A stretch of 37,500 bases of DNA from Bacillus sp. FJAT-14578 (GCF_000504165.1 NZ_AYSE01000017.1:1-37500), one strand, 5' to 3'. Shown: positions 20,716 to 32,541, counted from the first letter of the stretch. Made by a program: numbers and translations. The notes: a model not told the origin generated them from the sequence alone.

Positions 20716-20729
20716 AGAACAAACGTTTG
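20716..20729 (+). promoter_or_regulatory. Candidate LexA (SOS) box before pcrA
   Basis: AGAACAAACGTTTG matches the core GAAC-RNRY-GTTY of the B. subtilis LexA/DinR consensus CGAACRNRYGTTYC; only the two outer bases differ. The symmetry extends to AACAAACGTTTGTT. It lies in the 34-nt gap between pcrB and pcrA, close to the pcrA ribosome site, so it may be a roadblock site or a chance palindrome. Confidence 0.5.
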
Positions 20730-20746
20730 TTTTAGGGGTGATGTCA

Positions 20747-22954
20747 TTGCAATTTTTAAGTGAAAAATTATTATCAGGGTTAAATCCACAACAACAAGAG
20801 GCGGTCAAAGCTACAGACGGCCCTTTACTTATTATGGCGGGCGCGGGAAGCGGAAAAACAAGGGTGCTGACGCATCGTATTGCGTATTTAATGGCGGAAA
20901 AACAAGTGGCGCCATGGAATATTTTGGCCATTACGTTTACAAATAAAGCGGCTCGCGAAATGCGGGAACGTATCACCAAGTTGCTTGGCGGAGCAGCAGA
21001 TGAAATTTGGATTTCAACGTTTCACTCTATGTGTGTGCGCATTTTAAGAAGAGACATTGATCGAATCGGCTATAATCGCAATTTCACCATTTTAGATACG
21101 ACGGATCAGCTTTCGGTGATTAAAGCCATTTTGAAAGAAAAAAACATTGATCCGAAAAAGTTTGATCCTCGTTCTTTCTTAGGTATGATCAGTTCAGCAA
21201 AGAATGACCTCACTACACCAGAGCAATTTGCCAAAACGGCTGCAAGCCCGCATGAGGAAATGGTGAGCGGTGTCTATACAGAGTATCAAAAACGACTAAG
21301 GAAAAATCAGGCACTCGATTTCGATGATTTAATCATGATTACAATCCAGCTATTCGAGCGTGTGCCGGAAGTATTGGAATTTTATCAGAGAAAATTTCAA
21401 TATATCCATGTTGACGAGTACCAGGATACGAACCATGCTCAGTACAAACTGGTTAAATTGATGGCACAGCGATTTGAGAACATTTGTGTGGTAGGGGATT
21501 CCGATCAATCCATTTATCGTTGGCGCGGAGCGGATATTGCCAATATCTTATCGTTTGAAAAAGATTATCCGCAAGCAACGGTTATTTTGCTTGAACAAAA
21601 CTACCGTTCGACGAAGAATATTTTGGCGGCAGCCAACAAAGTAATTGGAAACAATATGAATCGCAAAGCGAAAAATTTATGGACGGAAAATAATGAAGGA
21701 ATGAAAATTTTCCACTATCAAGCGATGACCGAGCATGCCGAGGCCCAATTTGTTGCTGGAAAGATTAAAGAAGCGGTGGAAAGTGGAAAAAGAAAATACT
21801 CTGATTTTGCCATTCTTTATCGTACGAATGCCCAGTCGCGTGTGATGGAGGAAGTGCTGTTAAAATCCAATATTAACTATACCATTGTAGGCGGCATCAA
21901 GTTCTATGATCGCAAAGAGATTAAAGATATGCTTGCTTATCTTCGCTTGATTGCCAATCCGGATGATGACATCAGCTTAGTACGTGTGGTAAATGTGCCA
22001 AAGCGGGGAATTGGAGCGACGTCGGTTGATAAGCTGGCAAATTATGCAATCCAGCATGACATCTCCATTTTTAAAGCGTTGGGAGAGGTTGATTTTGTTG
22101 GCTTAAGTGCGAAAGCAACCAATGCGTTAATCGAATTCAGGGATCTGATTACCAATCTGGCCAACATGCAAGATTACTTATCAGTAACAGAATTGGTGGA
22201 AGAAGTGTTAAGCAAGACTGGCTATCGCGAGATGCTAAAAGCCGAAAAGACGATTGAAGCCCAAAGCCGCTTAGAAAACATTGATGAGTTTTTATCGGTT
22301 ACCCAGAGCTTTGAAAAAGGCAGTGAAGATAAGAGTCTTGTCGCCTTTTTAACAGATCTTGCTCTCGTCGCGGATATTGACCAGCTGGATAACGAGGTAG
22401 ATGAGAAAGAAGCTGTTATCCTCATGACATTACACTCGGCAAAAGGATTAGAATTTCCGGTCGTGTTTTTAATCGGCTTGGAGGAGGGGGTATTCCCTCA
22501 CAGCCGCTCCCTTCAGGAAGAAGAGGAAATGGAAGAGGAACGCCGTCTCGCATACGTGGGCATTACACGAGCTGAAGAAACGCTGTACCTTCTGAATGCG
22601 CAAATGAGAACGTTATTTGGTAAAACAAATATGAATGCGATGTCCCGTTTTATTAATGAAATTCCAGATGAACTGTTGGAAAGCCTGAATGAGCGTCCCA
22701 AATCAGCTGCACCTGCTTCTTCAGCGAATCGCCCAGTAAAACGCTCTATGGTGGCACGTCCTGCGTTATCCTCTACAGGCGGTGATTCCATTGATTGGCA
22801 AGTAGGAGATAAAGCGGAACACAAAAAATGGGGAATCGGGACGGTCGTGAGCGTAAAAGGACAGGGAGATTCCAAGGAGCTTGACATCGCTTTCCCGAGT
22901 CCGACGGGGGTCAAACGTTTATTAGCGAAATTTGCACCCGTCACAAAGATATAA
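20747..22954 (+). CDS. pcrA: ATP-dependent DNA helicase PcrA
   Basis: UvrD/Rep superfamily 1A 3'-5' helicase, 735 residues, acting in repair, rolling-circle replication and removal of RecA filaments. From the TTG start: Q-motif region LNPQQQEAV, Walker A AGAGSGKT (31-38), Walker B VDEYQDTN, motif [15 protein letters not shown], motif IV EQNYRS, motif [17 protein letters not shown], motif [16 protein letters not shown] basic linker precedes a C-terminal Tudor-like domain ([13 protein letters not shown]). The TTG gives [12 protein letters not shown], which lines up with other PcrA starts, and sits 6 nt after AGGGGTG; ATG 20741 directly abuts that site and GTG 20738 overlaps it. Confidence 0.97.
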   Translation: MQFLSEKLLSGLNPQQQEAVKATDGPLLIMAGAGSGKTRVLTHRIAYLMAEKQVAPWNILAITFTNKAAREMRERITKLLGGAADEIWISTFHSMCVRILRRDIDRIGYNRNFTILDTTDQLSVIKAILKEKNIDPKKFDPRSFLGMISSAKNDLTTPEQFAKTAASPHEEMVSGVYTEYQKRLRKNQALDFDDLIMITIQLFERVPEVLEFYQRKFQYIHVDEYQDTNHAQYKLVKLMAQRFENICVVGDSDQSIYRWRGADIANILSFEKDYPQATVILLEQNYRSTKNILAAANKVIGNNMNRKAKNLWTENNEGMKIFHYQAMTEHAEAQFVAGKIKEAVESGKRKYSDFAILYRTNAQSRVMEEVLLKSNINYTIVGGIKFYDRKEIKDMLAYLRLIANPDDDISLVRVVNVPKRGIGATSVDKLANYAIQHDISIFKALGEVDFVGLSAKATNALIEFRDLITNLANMQDYLSVTELVEEVLSKTGYREMLKAEKTIEAQSRLENIDEFLSVTQSFEKGSEDKSLVAFLTDLALVADIDQLDNEVDEKEAVILMTLHSAKGLEFPVVFLIGLEEGVFPHSRSLQEEEEMEEERRLAYVGITRAEETLYLLNAQMRTLFGKTNMNAMSRFINEIPDELLESLNERPKSAAPASSANRPVKRSMVARPALSSTGGDSIDWQVGDKAEHKKWGIGTVVSVKGQGDSKELDIAFPSPTGVKRLLAKFAPVTKI

Positions 22955-22958
22955 TTAA

Positions 22959-24998
<2,040 letters not shown>

Positions 24999-25032
24999 GA
25001 ACATTAAAACCGCGGGTTAAAGAGGCTTGGAA

Positions 25033-25190
25033 AGAGGATGACTCAAAAGGTATAAAAAGCAAACCCTTTGAGTCATCCTCCTGGAAGGCCCTTTCATGAA
25101 AATCCAGTAAAACCAAGGGATTATGTGCCGGAGCCTTTCAGTAAAAATCAGTTTTTGTGATTTAAATTAGAGACTTATGGGACAGCCACG
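25033..25190 (+). repeat. Two-hairpin palindromic element, copy 3 (3' of ligA)
   Basis: Hairpin 1: GAGGATGACTCAAAAGG (25034-25050) with CCCTTTGAGTCATCCTC (25064-25080), one mismatch. Hairpin 2: degenerate, CTGGAAGGCCCTTTCATGAA to CCGGAGCCTTTCAG. The tail is TAAAAATCAGTTTTTGTGATTT, then GAGACTTATGGGACAGCCAC. Same order and tail as copies 1 and 2. It starts 34 nt after the ligA stop and may act as its terminator. Confidence 0.75.
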
Positions 25191-25217
25191 GAAAACATCC
25201 GTTTATTGAAGGTTTAA

Positions 25218-25433
25218 TTTATCCCGCATTAACGGGCGGTAAATCCCCCACTTCAATGCTTGAGAGAAACCGAAGAAGTCTAAGTGGGGGGACTGCCCGT
25301 AAAAGCCCGAACATGAGAACACAGACTAACATCGCCGCGTCCTGCGGCAACGTCTGTGTGACCCGCATCGTGCGGGCCTAGCTAACCATCAGTGGGGATG
25401 AAGGAAAAACCCACTGATGGAAGTTTCCTTTAT
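25218..25433 (+). repeat. bcr1-like element, long form (216 nt)
   Basis: Bounded by TTTAT at both ends. 5' module: CCCGCATTAACGGGC, then CGGGCGGT...ACTGCCCG enclosing CCCCCAC...GTGGGGG. 3' module: CTAACCATCAGTGGGG to CCCACTGATGGAAGTTTCC. Between them is extra sequence absent from the other copies: ACACAGAC/GTCTGTGT enclosing GCCGC/GCGGC (25319-25359), then CCCGCATCGTGCGGG. The match to bcr1 of the B. cereus group (about 155 bp, TTTAT ends) is from memory. It fills the gap before camS. Confidence 0.78.
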
Positions 25434-25461
25434 ATATCAATTATAAGAGGTGTCAAATGTT

Positions 25462-26640
25462 TTGAAAAAAACGTTTTTAATTTCGCTTGTAATCATGCTG
25501 TTGGCTTCTGCATGTGCCCCCAACTTTAATAAAGAAGAAGAAGTGGTACAGCAGACAGATTCTAAGAAAGAAAAAGCTATTATTCCGAAGTTCAGTATTT
25601 CTGATAGTTATTACCGAACCATTCTACCGTTTAAATCAGGGGATGCAAGAGGTCTTGTTGCGGCCAATGTTAATAATCGCCTGGATATTGGGGAATTCGA
25701 GACAGGATTGATGAGATTATCACAATCAGCATTTCCTGCAGATAAGTATTTTTATCAGGAAGGTCAATACATCGAAAAAGAAACGGTCCAGCAGTGGTTA
25801 AAACGGAAGAAGAATGCTCAGCAATTGGAAGAAGCGCAAAAGAAATCAGAAGATAAAAAAGTTCAAAACCTAGGTTTAAACCCGATTGATAATGAGCAGG
25901 GTTCGTTAGAAGAGCGAAATAAGCGAAGTCCTATTTATCTTTCCCATATTCTCGAGCAGGATTACTTGGTTAAAGGGGAAGATGAAAAAGTTCAGCTTGG
26001 TGGAGTGGTAATTGGCTTAGCCTTAAATTCAACACATTATTACACTCAAGAACAGGGCTATCCGAGAGAAGTGAAAATTAAGCAAGAGGTTCTTGAAGCG
26101 GAAGGGAAAAAAATTGCCGAAGAAATTGTGAAACGTATGCGGGGAATGGACGGGTTGAGCCAAGTTCCTATTACGATTGGATTATTTAAACAAATGCCCA
26201 AAAACTCGATCACTCCCGGGAACTTCTTTGCTGTGGGAACGATTGATAAGGGCGAAGCGACTATCGATAAATGGACAGCATTAGACGAAAAATACTATTT
26301 ATTCCCATCGTCAGACGCAACAAAGGATTATCGGGATGATGCGATGATGTTTAACGAATTCAAGGTGAAAATCGAAGAGTATTTTCCTAATTTCACGAGC
26401 GTCATTGCAAGAGGTTATTATAAGGATGGACAACTCCAGCAAATGACGATCGAGATTCCAATTCAGTTTTATGGAAAAGGCGAAGTAATTGGCTTTACTC
26501 AATATGTAGCCGGTTTAATGCTCGAACATTTCCCTCCTCATATTTCGACACAGGTCTATATTACGTCTACGGGAGGACCAGAGAGCATTATCGTTAGAGA
26601 AGCAGATCAAGAAAAACCTTTTGTGCATATTTTTCAATAA
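25462..26640 (+). CDS. camS: CamS family sex pheromone-like lipoprotein (YerH)
   Basis: 392 residues from TTG: MKKTFLISLVIMLLASAC, a lipoprotein signal with a lipobox at ASAC (Cys18). The rest fits the CamS family: an acidic/Lys linker, a domain with YLSHILEQDYLVKGEDEKVQ, GVVIGLALNSTHYYTQ and QVPITIGLFKQMPKNSITPG. In staphylococci and enterococci the signal peptide of such lipoproteins yields a pheromone peptide; whether that happens here is unknown. GAGGTG lies 9 nt upstream of the TTG; a GTG at 25450 would add four residues and overlaps that site. It follows ligA as in B. subtilis, but repeats separate them. Confidence 0.94.
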   Translation: MKKTFLISLVIMLLASACAPNFNKEEEVVQQTDSKKEKAIIPKFSISDSYYRTILPFKSGDARGLVAANVNNRLDIGEFETGLMRLSQSAFPADKYFYQEGQYIEKETVQQWLKRKKNAQQLEEAQKKSEDKKVQNLGLNPIDNEQGSLEERNKRSPIYLSHILEQDYLVKGEDEKVQLGGVVIGLALNSTHYYTQEQGYPREVKIKQEVLEAEGKKIAEEIVKRMRGMDGLSQVPITIGLFKQMPKNSITPGNFFAVGTIDKGEATIDKWTALDEKYYLFPSSDATKDYRDDAMMFNEFKVKIEEYFPNFTSVIARGYYKDGQLQQMTIEIPIQFYGKGEVIGFTQYVAGLMLEHFPPHISTQVYITSTGGPESIIVREADQEKPFVHIFQ

Positions 26641-26665
26641 AATAACGAAAATATTGCGAAAGAGC

Positions 26666-26714
26666 CGTCATGGAAAGCCTAAGTAAAAATCAAAGGTTTT
26701 TCATGACGTTTTTT
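26666..26714 (+). terminator. Terminator after camS, related to hairpin 2 of the palindromic element
   Basis: CGTCATGGAAAGCCT pairs over 15 bp, with two G-U pairs, with AGGTTTTTCATGACG, followed by TTTTTTCG. The stem CCGTCATG...TCATGACG resembles hairpin 2 of the elements after glyQS and ligA. A possible remnant of the element tail (TTTCAGTAAAAA) lies near 26776. The rest of the gap to 26925 shows nothing I can name. Confidence 0.83.
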
Positions 26715-26925
26715 CGTTTTAAGCTCCATTAGAGAAACGAACCATGTTGGACTTCTCCATTTTTCCCCATGTATTTTCAGTAAAAACTGAGAGTGAATGA
26801 GGCGAAAATCAGCACTATGATTTGACGAAACCTCCAATTGAAAATAAAAATTCTTGTTTTCCGAATAATGATTGGGTCTTTTTGTTATATAAAAATAATT
26901 TTTTCTTTCCTTAACATTTTAATGT

Positions 26926-26954
26926 TTGAAGTAATCAGTGTATTCTAGTAAAAT
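26926..26954 (+). promoter_or_regulatory. Sigma-A promoter of rocA
   Basis: TTGAAG (26926-26931) and TAAAAT (26949-26954) with 17-nt spacing; start near 26961, 43 nt before the ATG. No -24/-12 sigma-54 promoter is visible, unlike the B. subtilis roc genes. Confidence 0.75.
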
Positions 26955-26966
26955 GAAAAATGTAAG

Positions 26967-26981
26967 TTGTATTCGCTTTCA
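26967..26981 (+). promoter_or_regulatory. Candidate cre (CcpA) site in the rocA leader
   Basis: TTGTATTCGCTTTCA matches the B. subtilis cre pattern WTGNAANCGNWNNCW at 14 of 15 positions. It lies a few bases after the predicted transcription start, a place where CcpA blocks transcription. Carbon catabolite repression of proline/arginine breakdown would make sense, but this is inference. Confidence 0.5.
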
Positions 26982-27003
26982 TAAAGCAAGGAGGGGATAG
27001 GAA

Positions 27004-28548
27004 ATGGTACCATACAAACACGAACCATTTACAAACTTTGCAATTGAAGAAAACAAAAAGGCGTTCCAGGACGCTTTGGCATATGTACAAACGCAATTAG
27101 GAAAAGAATACCCGCTTGTCATCGGCGGAGAGTATATTGAAACAAAAGACAAAGTCGTATCCATCAATCCTGCCAATAAAGAGGAAGTAATCGGAAGCGT
27201 TTCGATGGCTGATCAGGAATTGGCGGAAAAAGCGATGCAAGCAGCGTTGACGACGTTTGAGACATGGAAGAAGTGGAAGCCTGAGCATCGTGCAAACATT
27301 TTGTTCCGCGCCGCTGCCATCATGCGCCGCCGCAAACATGAATTTTCGGCTTACCTGGTGAAGGAAGCGGGGAAACCGTGGAAAGAAGCGGATGCGGACA
27401 CGGCAGAAGCGATTGACTTCTTGGAATTTTATGCACGCCAAATGTTGAAGCTAAAAGACGGCATTCCGGTCAACAGCCGCGAAGGCGAGTTCAACCAATT
27501 CCATTACATTCCGCTGGGCGTTGGAATCATCATTTCTCCATTCAACTTCCCGTTAGCGATCATGGCGGGGACGACAGTAGCGGCCATCGTGTCTGGAAAC
27601 ACGGTGTTGTTAAAACCGGCTAACTCCACTCCGGTCATTGCGGCGAAGTTTGTGGAACTGATGGAGGAAGCGGGTCTTCCGGCGGGCGTGTTGAATTTCG
27701 TACCGGGAAGCGGCTCGCAAATCGGGGACTACTTAGTCGATCATCCGAAAACACGTTTCGTTTCCTTTACAGGTTCCCGTGAAGTGGGCTGCCGCATTTA
27801 TGAGCGTGCGGCGAAAGTGCATCCGGGTCAAATCTGGTTGAAACGTGTCATCGCTGAAATGGGCGGTAAAGATACCATGGTCATCGATAAGGATGCGGAC
27901 TTGGATTTAGCGGCCTCTTCCATCGTCTACTCGGCTTTCGGTTTCTCCGGCCAAAAATGTTCGGCAGGTTCCCGTGCGGTCGTTCATCAGGACGTATATG
28001 ATGAAGTGTTGGAAAAAGCGGTCGCATTAACGAAAACGTTAACTCTTGGCAGCCCGGAAGATGTGAACACATACATGGGGCCGGTCATCGATGAGAAATC
28101 ATACAGCAAAATCATGAAGTACATTGAAATCGGAAAAGAAGAAGGCAAGCTGATGACAGGCGGCGAAGGAGACGATTCCAAAGGCTACTTCATCCAGCCG
28201 ACGATCTTTGCGGATCTTGACCAAGACTCTCGTTTAATGCAAGAAGAAATCTTCGGTCCGGTTGTCGCCTTCTGCAAAGCGCGTGACTTTGACCATATGA
28301 TGGAAATCGCGAACAACACCGATTACGGATTAACAGGTGCGCTTGTTTCCAACAACCGTGAGCACATCGAGCGCGCACGTGAAGAATTCCATGTCGGAAA
28401 CTTGTACTTCAACCGCGGGTGCACAGGCGCCATCGTAGGCTACCAGCCATTCGGCGGATTCAACATGTCGGGTACGGATTCAAAAGCGGGCGGCCCTGAT
28501 TACTTGCTTCTTCATATGCAAGCGAAAACAACGTCTGAAATGTTATAA
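27004..28548 (+). CDS. rocA: L-glutamate gamma-semialdehyde (1-pyrroline-5-carboxylate) dehydrogenase
   Basis: Aldehyde dehydrogenase superfamily, RocA/PutC type, 514 residues. It oxidises glutamate semialdehyde, from proline or arginine breakdown, to glutamate with NAD+. Motifs: the cofactor region [30 protein letters not shown], general base Glu285 in AEMGGKD, and nucleophile Cys319 in [21 protein letters not shown] near 415. ATG after AAGGAGGGG. It has its own promoter and terminator-like hairpin. It looks richer in GC-ending codons (GCG, CCG, CGC) than its neighbours. Confidence 0.97.
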   Translation: MVPYKHEPFTNFAIEENKKAFQDALAYVQTQLGKEYPLVIGGEYIETKDKVVSINPANKEEVIGSVSMADQELAEKAMQAALTTFETWKKWKPEHRANILFRAAAIMRRRKHEFSAYLVKEAGKPWKEADADTAEAIDFLEFYARQMLKLKDGIPVNSREGEFNQFHYIPLGVGIIISPFNFPLAIMAGTTVAAIVSGNTVLLKPANSTPVIAAKFVELMEEAGLPAGVLNFVPGSGSQIGDYLVDHPKTRFVSFTGSREVGCRIYERAAKVHPGQIWLKRVIAEMGGKDTMVIDKDADLDLAASSIVYSAFGFSGQKCSAGSRAVVHQDVYDEVLEKAVALTKTLTLGSPEDVNTYMGPVIDEKSYSKIMKYIEIGKEEGKLMTGGEGDDSKGYFIQPTIFADLDQDSRLMQEEIFGPVVAFCKARDFDHMMEIANNTDYGLTGALVSNNREHIERAREEFHVGNLYFNRGCTGAIVGYQPFGGFNMSGTDSKAGGPDYLLLHMQAKTTSEML

Positions 28549-28585
28549 TAGTAAGAAGTGAATGTTATTCAATAGTCTTTCTGTT

Positions 28586-28632
28586 GAGCGCCAAGAAGAA
28601 TCTGAAACGTGTAAAGATTCTTCTTGGCGCTC
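28586..28632 (+). terminator. 17-bp perfect hairpin after rocA (GAATC-loop-GATTC family, copy 2)
   Basis: GAGCGCCAAGAAGAATC and its exact complement enclose a 13-nt loop (TGAAACGTGTAAA). The T-rich tail CTATTTATCT is modest. It shares stem ends and loop style with the hairpin at 17408-17454. It probably ends rocA mRNA. Downstream, GGTTGTAAA/TTTACAACC (about 28654-28687) is a weak AT-rich stem, and nothing else is evident until 28870. Confidence 0.75.
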
Positions 28633-28877
28633 TATTTATCTCAGAAAAATATAGGTTGTAAAAATATTTTTCCATTCTATTTACAACCATAAGGGATATT
28701 TCCCGGAAATAATTTTAACCAATTTTAATGAATTGAAAATATTTTATTAGAATATTTTTAGATGTTTTTCTAATATTTCTATTTGCCATTCGACATTCAT
28801 ATTTTGTTAAGGTAAACCATTTAAGTGAAGATAGAAGAACATAAAAAGATATAAAAAATATAAAAAGACCAACAGAT

Positions 28878-28962
28878 ACACGCTCTCCGTGATGAGTGAA
28901 AGAGAGAGGGAGATTGTTTTCGCTTTGAAGAGAAGTAAATGAGTTACATAATGAGAGCGTGT
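28878..28962 (+). other. Possible structured region upstream of gatCAB
   Basis: ACACGCTCTC (28878-28887) and GAGAGCGTGT (28953-28962) are exact complements enclosing 65 nt. A 16-codon frame lies inside (28892-28942) but has no ribosome site. The region is 157 nt upstream of gatC. No T-box or known riboswitch is recognised. Its relation to the gatC promoter is unknown. Confidence 0.4.
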
Positions 28963-29047
28963 AAAATCCTTATTTTAGGTATTTAATCCTTACATTTAAT
29001 AGGACCAATAACAAGAGTGAAAATGAAAAAACCACTAGTGGAAAAGA

Positions 29048-29077
29048 TTGCTTCACGGCGATGAAGTTTGGTATTAT
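29048..29077 (+). promoter_or_regulatory. Candidate promoter of gatCAB
   Basis: TTGCTT (29048-29053) and TATTAT (29072-29077) with 18-nt spacing, about 42 nt before the gatC ATG. Moderate match only. Confidence 0.5.
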
Positions 29078-29118
29078 CAGTATATTGTCATGGGACGAAT
29101 ATTCGGAGGTGAAGGAAA

Positions 29119-29409
29119 ATGTCAAGAATTTCAATTGATGAAGTTAAACACGTTGCGCACTTGGCGCGTTTAGCTATTACAGAAGAAGAAGCAGAAATGT
29201 TTCAAAAGCAATTAGATGCCATTATTACATATGCAGAACAATTAAACGAGTTAGATACAACAAACGTCGAGCCGACTTCACACGTCTTAACAATGAAAAA
29301 CGTAATGCGTGAAGATGAGAGAAAGCAAGGGCTGCCGATTGAAGATGTTGTGAAAAACGCACCAGACCATAAAGACGGATACATTCGTGTACCATCTATT
29401 TTAGAGTAA
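29119..29409 (+). CDS. gatC: Asp/Glu-tRNA amidotransferase subunit C
   Basis: 96 residues, the usual size. GatC wraps round GatA and GatB and stabilises the complex that converts Glu-tRNA(Gln) to Gln-tRNA(Gln), and Asp-tRNA(Asn) where needed. Family signature: [20 protein letters not shown] at the start, then [24 protein letters not shown] and the C-terminal [12 protein letters not shown] after CGGAGGTGAAGG. First gene of gatCAB. Confidence 0.98.
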   Translation: MSRISIDEVKHVAHLARLAITEEEAEMFQKQLDAIITYAEQLNELDTTNVEPTSHVLTMKNVMREDERKQGLPIEDVVKNAPDHKDGYIRVPSILE

Positions 29410-29427
29410 GGGAAGGAGGATTCATTC

Positions 29428-30885
29428 ATGTCGCTTTTTGACTTGAAAATGTCAGAATTACATAAGAAGTTATATAATAAAGAAATTCGCGTGCAAGAAC
29501 TGGTTGGCGAGTCGTATACACGCATTCAGGAAGTAGATGAAAAAGTAGGGGCATTTTTGACTTTAAATGAAGAGAAAGCTCGTGCTTATGCACAAGAATT
29601 AGATGAGGCCTTAGCAGCGAAAGATGAATTTGGCTTATTATTTGGTATGCCCATCGGAGTAAAGGATAATATCGTTACAAATGGTTTGCGTACAACATGC
29701 TCTAGTAAAATTTTAGCGAATTTTGATCCAATTTATGATGCGACAGCTGTTCAAAAGCTGAAAAGTGCTGAGGCAGTCACCATTGGTAAATTGAATATGG
29801 ACGAGTTCGCGATGGGGTCTTCTACGGAAAACTCTGGACTGCAATTAACGAGAAACCCATGGAACCTTGATTATGTTCCGGGTGGTTCCAGTGGTGGATC
29901 AGCGGCTGCAGTAGCAGCGGGCGAAGTTCTATTTTCATTGGGGTCGGATACGGGCGGTTCCGTTCGTCAGCCGGCTTCATATTGCGGCGTAGTCGGATTG
30001 AAACCAACCTATGGCCGTGTATCTCGTTATGGGCTAGTTGCCTTTGCATCTTCGTTAGATCAAATTGGTCCAGTTACAAGAACGGTAGAAGATAACGCTT
30101 ATTTGCTTCAAGCTATTGCGGGGTTAGATCCAATGGATTCAACATCCGCTAATGTAGATGTACCGGATTATGTGTCTGCTTTAACGGGCGACATTAAAGG
30201 CTTAAAGATTGCTGTGCCAAAAGAATATCTAGGTGAAGGTGTAAGTGAAGAAGTGCGCCAATCGGTTCTCGATGCTTTAAAAGTATTGGAAGGACTGGGT
30301 GCTGAGTGGGAAGAGGTTTCACTTCCGCACTCCAAATACGCACTAGCTACTTACTATTTATTATCATCTTCTGAAGCATCAGCGAATCTTGCGCGTTTTG
30401 ACGGCGTTCGTTATGGCTATCGTACCGACAATGCCGAAAATTTAATTGAGATGTACAAACAAACACGAAGCGAAGGCTTCGGTAATGAAGTGAAACGCCG
30501 TATCATGCTTGGTACATTCGCGTTAAGCTCCGGATATTATGATGCGTATTATAAAAAAGCGCAGCAAGTGCGTACGTTAATTAAGAAAGACTTTGAAGAC
30601 GTATTTGAAAAATATGATGTGATTGTCGGGCCGACAACGCCGACACCGGCATTCAAGGTGGGCGAGAAAACAAATGACCCAATGACGATGTATGCGAACG
30701 ACATTTTAACCATTCCGGTCAACCTTGCAGGGGTTCCGGGAATATCTGTGCCATGCGGTCTTTCCAATGGGTTGCCATTAGGGTTACAAATTATCGCGAA
30801 GCATTTTGATGAAGCGACAATCTATCGTGTGGCTCATGCGTTTGAACAAGCGACAGAACATCATAAAGCAAAACCAGCATTGTAA
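29428..30885 (+). CDS. gatA: Asp/Glu-tRNA amidotransferase subunit A
   Basis: Amidase-signature enzyme, 485 residues. It releases ammonia from glutamine for GatB. The Ser-cisSer-Lys triad is visible: Lys79 in GVKDN, Ser154 in [11 protein letters not shown] and Ser178 in [11 protein letters not shown], the same numbering as the S. aureus enzyme. ATG is preceded by GGAAGGAGG, 18 nt after gatC. Confidence 0.98.
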   Translation: MSLFDLKMSELHKKLYNKEIRVQELVGESYTRIQEVDEKVGAFLTLNEEKARAYAQELDEALAAKDEFGLLFGMPIGVKDNIVTNGLRTTCSSKILANFDPIYDATAVQKLKSAEAVTIGKLNMDEFAMGSSTENSGLQLTRNPWNLDYVPGGSSGGSAAAVAAGEVLFSLGSDTGGSVRQPASYCGVVGLKPTYGRVSRYGLVAFASSLDQIGPVTRTVEDNAYLLQAIAGLDPMDSTSANVDVPDYVSALTGDIKGLKIAVPKEYLGEGVSEEVRQSVLDALKVLEGLGAEWEEVSLPHSKYALATYYLLSSSEASANLARFDGVRYGYRTDNAENLIEMYKQTRSEGFGNEVKRRIMLGTFALSSGYYDAYYKKAQQVRTLIKKDFEDVFEKYDVIVGPTTPTPAFKVGEKTNDPMTMYANDILTIPVNLAGVPGISVPCGLSNGLPLGLQIIAKHFDEATIYRVAHAFEQATEHHKAKPAL

Positions 30886-30899
30886 GGGGTGAGAACAAG

Positions 30900-32330
30900 A
30901 TGAATTTTGAAACGATTATTGGTCTTGAAGTGCACGTTGAATTAAAAACGCAATCTAAAATTTTCTCTGGCAGTCCAAATGCATTCGGTGCGGATCCGAA
31001 TACGAACACAAGCGTGGTTGAATTAGGATATCCGGGTGTACTTCCTGTTTTGAACAAACAAGCTGTCGAATTTGCGATGAAAGCAGCGATGGCATTAAAT
31101 TGCGAAGTGGCGACAGATACGAAATTTGACCGCAAAAACTATTTCTATCCGGATAATCCAAAGGCCTATCAAATTTCACAGTTTGATAAACCAATCGGAG
31201 AGAACGGCTGGATTGACATTGAAGTGAATGGGAAGACAAAGCGTATTCGCATTAACCGCCTTCACTTGGAAGAAGATGCAGGGAAATTAACGCATACAGG
31301 CGACGGTTATTCTTTAGTCGATTTTAATCGTCAAGGTACGCCATTAGTGGAAATCGTATCAGAGGCGGATATGCGTTCTCCTGAAGAAGCATACGCATAC
31401 CTTGAGAAGTTAAAATCAATCGTTCAATATACAGGTGTATCGGATTGCAAAATGGAAGAGGGTTCTCTTCGTTGTGATGCGAATATTTCTCTGCGTCCGA
31501 TTGGACAAGAGAAGTTTGGTACAAAAACAGAGTTGAAAAACTTAAACTCATTCGCCTTCGTTCAAAAAGGGTTGGAGTATGAAGAGAAGCGCCAGGAAAA
31601 AGTTCTTCTTTCTGGTGGTGAAATCCAGCAGGAAACTCGCCGTTATGATGAAGCGACGAAAACAACCATCTTAATGCGTGTTAAAGAAGGATCAGATGAC
31701 TATCGTTATTTTCCGGAGCCGGATCTTTTATCTCTGTACATTGATGAAGAGTGGAAAGAGCGCATTCGCGCTGAAATTCCAGAACTTCCGGATGCTCGCC
31801 AAAAACGTTATGTGGAAGAGCTTGGCTTACCTTCTTATGATGCAGCTGTTTTAACGGTTACAAAAGAAATGGCTGATTTCTTTGAGTCTACGGTCAGTGC
31901 GGGGGCAGATGCAAAGCTTGCGTCCAATTGGTTAATGGGTGAAGTGTCTGCTTATTTAAATGCAGAGCAAAAAGAGCTGGGAGATGTCGCCCTAACACCT
32001 GAAGGGTTAGCTGGTATGATCAAGTTAATCCAGGATGGAACCATTTCTTCTAAAATTGCGAAGAAGGTATTTAAAGAGTTGATTGAAAACGGTGGAAATG
32101 CGGAAACAATCGTTAAAGAAAAAGGGCTTGTTCAAATTTCGGATGAAGGTGCTTTACGCAAGATCGTCGGGGAAGCATTGGATGCCAACCCGCAATCCGT
32201 TGAAGACTACAAGAACGGAAAAGAGAAAGCGGTTGGTTTCTTAGTCGGTCAGATCATGAAGGCGACGAAAGGACAAGCCAATCCGCCGATGGTTAACAAG
32301 ATTTTATTGGAAGAGATTCAAAAGCGCTAA
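30900..32330 (+). CDS. gatB: Asp/Glu-tRNA amidotransferase subunit B
   Basis: 476 residues. It phosphorylates the Glu (or Asp) carried by misacylated tRNA and amidates it with ammonia from GatA. The start [37 protein letters not shown], and [14 protein letters not shown] are family hallmarks. The C-terminal tail domain (YqeY-like, from about 405; [18 protein letters not shown]) binds tRNA. ATG after AAGGGGTGAG, 14 nt after gatA. Confidence 0.98.
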   Translation: MNFETIIGLEVHVELKTQSKIFSGSPNAFGADPNTNTSVVELGYPGVLPVLNKQAVEFAMKAAMALNCEVATDTKFDRKNYFYPDNPKAYQISQFDKPIGENGWIDIEVNGKTKRIRINRLHLEEDAGKLTHTGDGYSLVDFNRQGTPLVEIVSEADMRSPEEAYAYLEKLKSIVQYTGVSDCKMEEGSLRCDANISLRPIGQEKFGTKTELKNLNSFAFVQKGLEYEEKRQEKVLLSGGEIQQETRRYDEATKTTILMRVKEGSDDYRYFPEPDLLSLYIDEEWKERIRAEIPELPDARQKRYVEELGLPSYDAAVLTVTKEMADFFESTVSAGADAKLASNWLMGEVSAYLNAEQKELGDVALTPEGLAGMIKLIQDGTISSKIAKKVFKELIENGGNAETIVKEKGLVQISDEGALRKIVGEALDANPQSVEDYKNGKEKAVGFLVGQIMKATKGQANPPMVNKILLEEIQKR

Positions 32331-32390
32331 AGCTTGAGAATGCGTCGTTAAACAAGGAAAGCGCAACTCTTGTTTGCGATTGTTTCATTG

Positions 32391-32468
32391 TTTATCCCGC
32401 ATCGTGCGGGCTTAACTAACCATCAGTGGGGATGGAGGAAACCCCCTGCTGATGGAAGTTTCCTTTAT
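32391..32468 (+). repeat. bcr1-like element, short form (78 nt)
   Basis: TTTAT at both ends. It keeps the hairpin CCCGCATCGTGCGGG, then CTTAACTAACCATCAGTGGGG to CTGATGGAAGTTTCC. The central domain of the full-length copy is missing. It lies 60 nt after gatB in a 295-nt gap whose remainder shows only the dgkB promoter candidate. Confidence 0.75.
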
Positions 32469-32511
32469 ACTGGATACATTAGGTTATTTTTCAAGAAGGA
32501 AACGCTGCTCG

Positions 32512-32541
32512 TTGGTGAGTGGTGTTTTTTTCGTGTAGAAT
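32512..32541 (+). promoter_or_regulatory. Candidate promoter of dgkB
   Basis: TTGGTG (32512-32517) and TAGAAT (32536-32541), spacing 18 nt, about 85 nt before the dgkB ATG. Confidence 0.5.

Noticed and set aside
26726..26745. PurBox-like AAACGAACCAT upstream of rocA
   Set aside because: It is a single half site without an inverted partner and about 200 nt upstream of the rocA promoter, so PurR control is not supported.
28892..28942. 16-codon leader peptide upstream of gatCAB
   Set aside because: No ribosome binding site precedes it and its relation to the transcript start is unknown.
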